From: Sporosarcina cascadiensis
Lineage (GTDB): Bacteria > Bacillota > Bacilli > Bacillales_A > Planococcaceae
Length of the DNA: 64,000 nt
NCBI RefSeq assembly: GCF_009650995.1
Contig: NZ_WHVV01000002.1
Coordinates: 267,708-331,707, forward strand
Reading direction: 5' to 3'
Within the stretch, counting starts at the first letter, position 1, and every line of letters starts with the position of its first letter. A program made the translations under genes and the position numbers. The notes beneath the pieces are model-generated. The model saw nothing but the letters and a program-made list of their open reading frames with translations. It searched no databases and had not been told where the DNA came from. Of the stretch, positions 60,826-64,000 are shown piece after piece.

Positions 60826-61395
60826 TTGGGTAGAAAACGAAATTGGAGGCCGAATGTGTATTATCATGTGATTATGCGAGGGAATAACCGCGAGAATATT
60901 TTTAACACGCCGGAGGATATGTACCATCTATTGCGGATTATCAATCATGCACACGAGACATTTCATTTTTCCATGGTGTCTTTTTGTATAATGACAAACC
61001 ACTATCATTTCCTGATCAAGTCTGACGTTGAGCTGTCCCGGATAATGGGTCATATCAACCGGAGATACAGTGATTATTATTCGAGGCGCTACAACCATGT
61101 CGGCAGAATTTATCAGCAGCGCTATACCCCCATCCTTGTTGAAAGTCCCCAGGCTGCATTGGCGGTCAGTCGCTATATTCATAGAAATCCGATAAAAACG
61201 AAGACACCGATGGTCAATGAACTTATTGATTATCCGTTTAGCTCCTTTCCCGTCTACGCCGGCGGTCAAGCTGTGGGATGGAGGTTTCTGGATACCGAGA
61301 CATTGCTGTCGTACATGCATCCGCCGGCAGTGGGAACTCTGCGGGAATACGTTGATTATTGTCTGGCAGAGCTGGAGGAGGAAGTAGAGGTTTGA
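60826..61395 (+). CDS. REP-associated tyrosine transposase (RAYT, HUH/Y1 family)
   Basis: A 189-residue single-strand DNA transposase of the IS200-like Y1 superfamily. The HUH motif is His59-Tyr60-His61 in MTNHYHFLIKSD; the probable nucleophile is Tyr117 in SRYIHRNPIKT. VYYHVIMRGNNRENIF (about 11-26) and GRIYQQRYTPILVE (about 93-106) are typical. RAYTs nick and join at REP hairpins, with one gene per locus and no terminal transposon ends (family knowledge). Here type B repeats flank the gene in opposite orientation (60417 forward, 61405 reverse). TTG 60826 follows GGGAGGTGAG. A second copy begins at 63935. Confidence 0.92.
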   Translation: MGRKRNWRPNVYYHVIMRGNNRENIFNTPEDMYHLLRIINHAHETFHFSMVSFCIMTNHYHFLIKSDVELSRIMGHINRRYSDYYSRRYNHVGRIYQQRYTPILVESPQAALAVSRYIHRNPIKTKTPMVNELIDYPFSSFPVYAGGQAVGWRFLDTETLLSYMHPPAVGTLREYVDYCLAELEEEVEV

Positions 61396-61404
61396 ATTGA
61401 TTTG

Positions 61405-61441
61405 TCTGAATAGTGTCTGAATTGTGTGACGCACAGGCACC
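61405..61441 (-). repeat. Type B repeat, inverted, downstream of the RAYT gene
   Basis: On the minus strand GGTGCCTGTGCGTCACACAA, then TTCAGACACTATTCAGAC. It is inverted relative to the copy at 60417, so the two bracket the RAYT gene. Confidence 0.8.
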
Positions 61442-61456
61442 GAAAAAAACCTAAAA

Positions 61457-61492
61457 AACCCTTCACCAATTCTAATTGGCAAAGGGATTTTC
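61457..61492. terminator. Hairpin after the RAYT gene
   Basis: CCCTT...CCAATT pairs with AATTGG...AAAGGG, with an A run before and a T run after; may end transcription on both strands. Confidence 0.65.
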
Positions 61493-61538
61493 AGGGTTAT
61501 CAGATTTAGCGTTAGAACTGTACGCTCCATTTCGGCGC

Positions 61539-61781
61539 CTATTTAAAATCCAGCTGTTCCTCAATCCGACCACGATCGTTGTGAATGTAGACCATCGTTC
61601 CGTCTTCTTCCGCACGCTGCTTTGCTTCTTCGATAGCCTTTTCCTGTGAGTCCGCTGTGCAGACCGGCTCGTCTTCGCCTTCTCGTTTTACTGCCCACTC
61701 ATCATCGTGGGGGACGACGTGATAGCGTGCGTCTTTTGTCCCGGCACGGTCTTCAAAATATTCATCCTGTTCTCTGCCCAT
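61539..61781 (-). CDS. DUF2188 domain protein
   Basis: An 80-residue acidic soluble protein. It matches DUF2188: RYHVVPHDDEWAVKREGEDE, then a helical Gln/Glu/Ala segment (EKAIEEAKQRAEEDG) and the closing strand VYIHNDRGRIEEQ. The role of this small family is unknown. AGGAGGC precedes the ATG at 61781. It lies between the RAYT locus and the phosphatase. Confidence 0.82.
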   Translation of the reverse strand: MGREQDEYFEDRAGTKDARYHVVPHDDEWAVKREGEDEPVCTADSQEKAIEEAKQRAEEDGTMVYIHNDRGRIEEQLDFK

Positions 61782-61950
61782 TCGGATGCCTCCTCATAGC
61801 TTGATTTGTTCTTACCTATACCCGAATAAACAATGAAATAACCGGAATAGCAGTGAAAAGGAGGAACGAATAGACGAAAGCAGTTACACTCCAGGGGGCT
61901 ACTGATTGCTTCTTCGGCCTTTTGCAGAAAAGTGCCCTTTTATTGTATTT

Positions 61951-61988
61951 GTCAGTATAGTGTCTAAGTTGTGTTGCACACAGGCACC
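61951..61988 (-). repeat. Type B repeat, inverted
   Basis: On the minus strand GGTGCCTGTGTGCAACACAA, then CTTAGACACTATACTGAC. Confidence 0.8.
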
Positions 61989-62047
61989 ATCCAGAGAGTC
62001 ATCCAGTGAACCATCCAGTGAACCTTCCGGAGAACCTCCTAGAACTG
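61988..62047. repeat. 12-bp tandem repeat after the phosphatase gene
   Basis: CATCCAGAGAGT, CATCCAGTGAAC, CATCCAGTGAAC, CTTCCGGAGAAC, CTCCTAGAACTG: five units of 12 bases with two identical, ending just before the phosphatase stop codon. Confidence 0.7.
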
Positions 62048-62048
62048 T

Positions 62049-63425
62049 TTACTTCCCACCATCCACGATCTCAAAAATGATATCCGCATGATCCGTATTA
62101 TCCAGCAATCCAGCAAAACGTTCTTTGCCTGGTCCGTAGGCATAAACAGGAACATCTTCTCCTGTATGGCCGCCGGTTGTCCAGCCTGTGAAGGAGCGTT
62201 TGTCAAAGAGAGCTTTTATGGCCGTTTCAATATCGCTGCTTTTCGCACCGGCATCGACAACTTTCTTAATTTCATCTGCTTCCAAAGGCATCAGCTCTTG
62301 GTCAATATAGAGCTTTAACGTTTCTGTCGGGTCAGCACCTTCTGCAATTTGCTGGGCGATGAAAGCAGGTGTGCGCTTCGCTGCTTTGATCACGTCAGTA
62401 TTCCAGTTATATTCCCCGTCGGCCCCTATTGAAAATCCGCCTGTGGAATGATCGGCTGTCGCCACAACCAATGTATGTTTATCTTCTTTTGCGAAATCAA
62501 TCGCTGCCTTGAATGCTTTCTCGAAATCTTCCATTTCACTCATAGCACCGACGACGTCATTGGCATGGCCCGCCCAGTCGACTTGGCTACCTTCCACCAT
62601 TAAGAAAAACCCATCATCATTCTTCTTTAAACGGTCAATCGCGGCTGTTGTCATCTCTTCTAATGAAGGTATGTCTGCAGAACGGTCAATCATTTTTGGA
62701 AGGCCGCCGTCTGCAAACAATCCAAGAATTTGATCATTGTCATTCCTCAACAATGCCGTTTTTCCAGTGACATAGCTGTAGCCATCTTCCTGGAATGAAT
62801 TTGCGAGATTTACATCTTTCCGAATGAAATTGGATTTACCGCCGCCCAGCAGGACATCGATCGTATGGCTGCCGTTAATCCGTTCATTGTAGTAATCATC
62901 GGCAATCTCGTCCATATTCTTCCGGCTTTCATTATGAGCACCGTAGGCAGCAGGTGTGGCATGCGTAATTTCGGAAGTGGCCACGAGTCCAGTCGACTTC
63001 CCGGCTTCTTTCGCTGCTTCCAGCACCGTTTTTACTCTTTCTTTATCTTTATCTACCGCGATGGCATTATTGTACGTTTTGATGCCTGACGACATAGCAG
63101 TCGCTGCTGAGGCTGAATCTGTAATGGATTGATTATCGTCATCAGGATACGTCATTTGCTGGCCGACGAGATACTTATCGAATTCAGTCAGCTCAACGGC
63201 AGGGGTTGCAGGATCATCTTTGAAATAACGATACGCCGATGTATAAGAAACACCCATTCCGTCACCAATTAGGAAAATGACATTTTTGATTTCCGGTGTT
63301 TCGTCCTTCTTGGTCTCGTCTGCAGAAACCACTGGATCTCCGCCTGTTCCGATCATACTTGCCAGCACAACAGACGAAAGTACTGCAACTGGAATGACTT
63401 TCTTGAAAAATTTCTTCTTCAACAT
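62049..63425 (-). CDS. Alkaline phosphatase (PhoA/PhoB family)
   Basis: A 458-residue secreted phosphomonoesterase. Signal peptide about residues 1-35 (FFKKVIPVAVLSSVVLASMI). The metal site and nucleophile appear in VIFLIGDGMGVSYTSAYRYF (about 50-69) and DSASAATAMSSG, with Ser104 as the phosphorylated residue. FLMVEGSQVDWAGHANDVVG and ATADHSTGGFSIG (metal His and Asp) and GWTTGGHTGEDVPVYAYGPG complete the active centre. ATG 63425 follows AGGAGG. A three-repeat PhoP box precedes it, so it is expected to rise in phosphate shortage. It releases phosphate outside the cell. Confidence 0.95.
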   Translation of the reverse strand: MLKKKFFKKVIPVAVLSSVVLASMIGTGGDPVVSADETKKDETPEIKNVIFLIGDGMGVSYTSAYRYFKDDPATPAVELTEFDKYLVGQQMTYPDDDNQSITDSASAATAMSSGIKTYNNAIAVDKDKERVKTVLEAAKEAGKSTGLVATSEITHATPAAYGAHNESRKNMDEIADDYYNERINGSHTIDVLLGGGKSNFIRKDVNLANSFQEDGYSYVTGKTALLRNDNDQILGLFADGGLPKMIDRSADIPSLEEMTTAAIDRLKKNDDGFFLMVEGSQVDWAGHANDVVGAMSEMEDFEKAFKAAIDFAKEDKHTLVVATADHSTGGFSIGADGEYNWNTDVIKAAKRTPAFIAQQIAEGADPTETLKLYIDQELMPLEADEIKKVVDAGAKSSDIETAIKALFDKRSFTGWTTGGHTGEDVPVYAYGPGKERFAGLLDNTDHADIIFEIVDGGK

Positions 63426-63455
63426 AACGACCTCCTGTATTTGTAATCAATTCCC

Positions 63456-63498
63456 ACTATAAAGGAGACTTGTTAACAGACTGTGGAGGCCGTGTAAA
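63456..63498 (-). promoter_or_regulatory. PhoP box and -10 of the alkaline phosphatase gene
   Basis: On the minus strand TTTACA-CGGCC-TCCACA-GTCTG-TTAACA gives three 6-base PhoP repeats each 5 bases apart (63498-63471), 9 bases before TATAGT (63461-63456). This fits the TT(A/C/T)ACA-N5 pattern of Bacillus PhoP sites. Confidence 0.8.
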
Positions 63499-63539
63499 TG
63501 TTTGGTCTGGATTGTGTATGAAAGGATGCTTGCTTGAAC

Positions 63540-63607
63540 GGTGCCTGCTTGAGGGTTGAACGGTGCCTGTGTAGCATACAAATTGAACACTATTCTGAAT
63601 TGCATAC
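63540..63607 (+). repeat. Type B repeat: partial plus full copy before the second RAYT gene
   Basis: GGTGCCTG at 63540, then a full unit from 63562 (GGTGCCTGTGTAGCATACAA, then ATTGAACACTATTCTGAATTG). Same layout as 60394-60463. Confidence 0.8.
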
Positions 63608-63769
63608 ATTTAGATTAGCCAATTGTTCTTTAGGATGGTTGTATTCAGCAGGTTAAGAATGGCAGAAAATTCATTTTTAAATCGTATAGATAATGCAAAA
63701 ATTAGTTTTAAGAATGAAGAACCGTTTACCTATCATCTTTCCTTCTATCTAAAACTTGTTTTTTCTTTT

Positions 63770-63798
63770 TTGACAGGATTGCACTTTCTGTCTACGAT
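63770..63798 (+). promoter_or_regulatory. Promoter of the second RAYT copy
   Basis: TTGACA-17-TACGAT, identical elements and spacing to 60667-60695. Confidence 0.65.
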
Positions 63799-63911
63799 GA
63801 AATCATTATATGAAAAAGGGTGTGAGTGTAGTGGAGAATATGGGGAAAACGGGAATAGCAGGAGCTTCTTTTTTAGAGTTGCAGTCCGATTTTACAGTAG
63901 TCTTTATTTAC

Positions 63912-63927
63912 GGGGGGGGGGGGGGGG
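63912..63927 (+). other. Run of 16 G in place of the ribosome site
   Basis: Where the first copy has GGGAGGTGAGG, this copy has sixteen G then AAG. Probably a sequencing or assembly artefact at a contig end. Confidence 0.6.
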
Positions 63928-63934
63928 AAGCTTT

Positions 63935-64000
63935 TTGGGTAGAAAAGGAAACTGGAGGCCGAATGGGTATTATCATGGGTTTTGGCGGGGAAAAAACCGG
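63935..64000 (+). CDS. Second RAYT transposase, start only
   Basis: TTG 63935 opens MGRKGNWRPNGYYH..., parallel to MGRKRNWRPNVYYH of the intact RAYT at 60826. The window ends after 22 codons. Several changes in the last 45 bases are T or A to G, and would alter conserved residues, which suggests low base quality rather than real divergence. Confidence 0.7.
   Translation, partial: MGRKGNWRPNGYYHGFWRGKNR

Noticed and set aside
60928..61530. Minus-strand open frame of 200 codons over the RAYT gene
   Set aside because: The plus-strand frame has the HUH and Tyr motifs; the antisense frame has no support.

Overview
The window looks like chromosomal DNA of a low-to-mid GC, Gram-positive, spore-former-type bacterium of the Bacillota (Bacillales; Planococcaceae such as Sporosarcina is my best guess, by inference). 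Reasons: strong AGGAGG-type ribosome sites with many GTG/TTG starts, CcpA cre sites, an HPr with both His15 and Ser46, a ComK-family protein, a XylR/xylO pair, an AcoR/sigma-54 acetoin locus and a PhoP-box alkaline phosphatase. There are no rRNA or tRNA genes and no CRISPR array. The right edge looks like a poor-quality contig end. Layout: (1) 1-5.9 kb, a urea/short-chain-amide ABC importer (end of the binding protein, two permeases, two ATPases) followed by an acetamidase/formamidase and a glycerate kinase. (2) 5.9-9.3 kb, a decayed spacer with repeats and a gene fragment, around a secreted WG-repeat/BIG2 protein. (3) 9.3-16.2 kb, the acetoin dehydrogenase operon acoL-acoA-acoB-acoC on the minus strand, with a -24/-12 promoter and paired upstream sites, under the activator gene acoR. 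A broken rpoN (sigma-54) N-terminus lies next to acoR. (4) 17-20.3 kb, a zinc-ribbon protein, a coiled-coil lipoprotein and a secreted copper-amine-oxidase-N-like protein. (5) 20.7-31.1 kb, a self-contained PTS island: class II aldolase, TIM-like isomerase, YjbQ, PRD regulator, EIIA, EIIB, EIIC, a ribulose-phosphate-epimerase-like enzyme, an aldehyde dehydrogenase and its own HPr and enzyme I, behind a cre site. (6) 31.2-35.7 kb, a frameshifted TetR gene, two overlapping DGQHR/DndB-like genes without the rest of a dnd locus, a ComK-family gene and a frameshifted small gene. (7) 35.8-39.5 kb, a DMT transporter and an M20 amidohydrolase-permease pair with a cre site. (8) 40.4-45.5 kb, two AT-rich exported proteins, a group II intron 5' fragment directly after a terminator, and a lipoprotein. 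(9) 45.6-55.8 kb, xylose uptake and use: xylR divergent from xylF-xylG-xylH-xylA-xylB, an oxidoreductase and a mutarotase. (10) 56.1-60.4 kb, an SsuABC-like ABC importer with a DUF4242 protein and an acyl-CoA-dehydrogenase-like flavoprotein. (11) 60.4-64 kb, a REP-associated HUH transposase (RAYT) between inverted repeat copies, a DUF2188 protein, an alkaline phosphatase, and the start of a second RAYT copy at the edge. How the parts work together: several modules are complete uptake-to-catabolism units (amide, acetoin, PTS sugar, N-acyl compound, xylose, a probable organosulfur or related compound), and three carry a cre-like site, so the window reads as a catabolic accessory region under carbon control. 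Two related short repeat families (GGTACCAGGTACACACACAATT-like, and GGTGCCTGTGYGCRACACAA-like with a conserved tail) occur in intergenic DNA across the whole window. The second brackets the RAYT gene, which makes RAYT the candidate enzyme that spread them.
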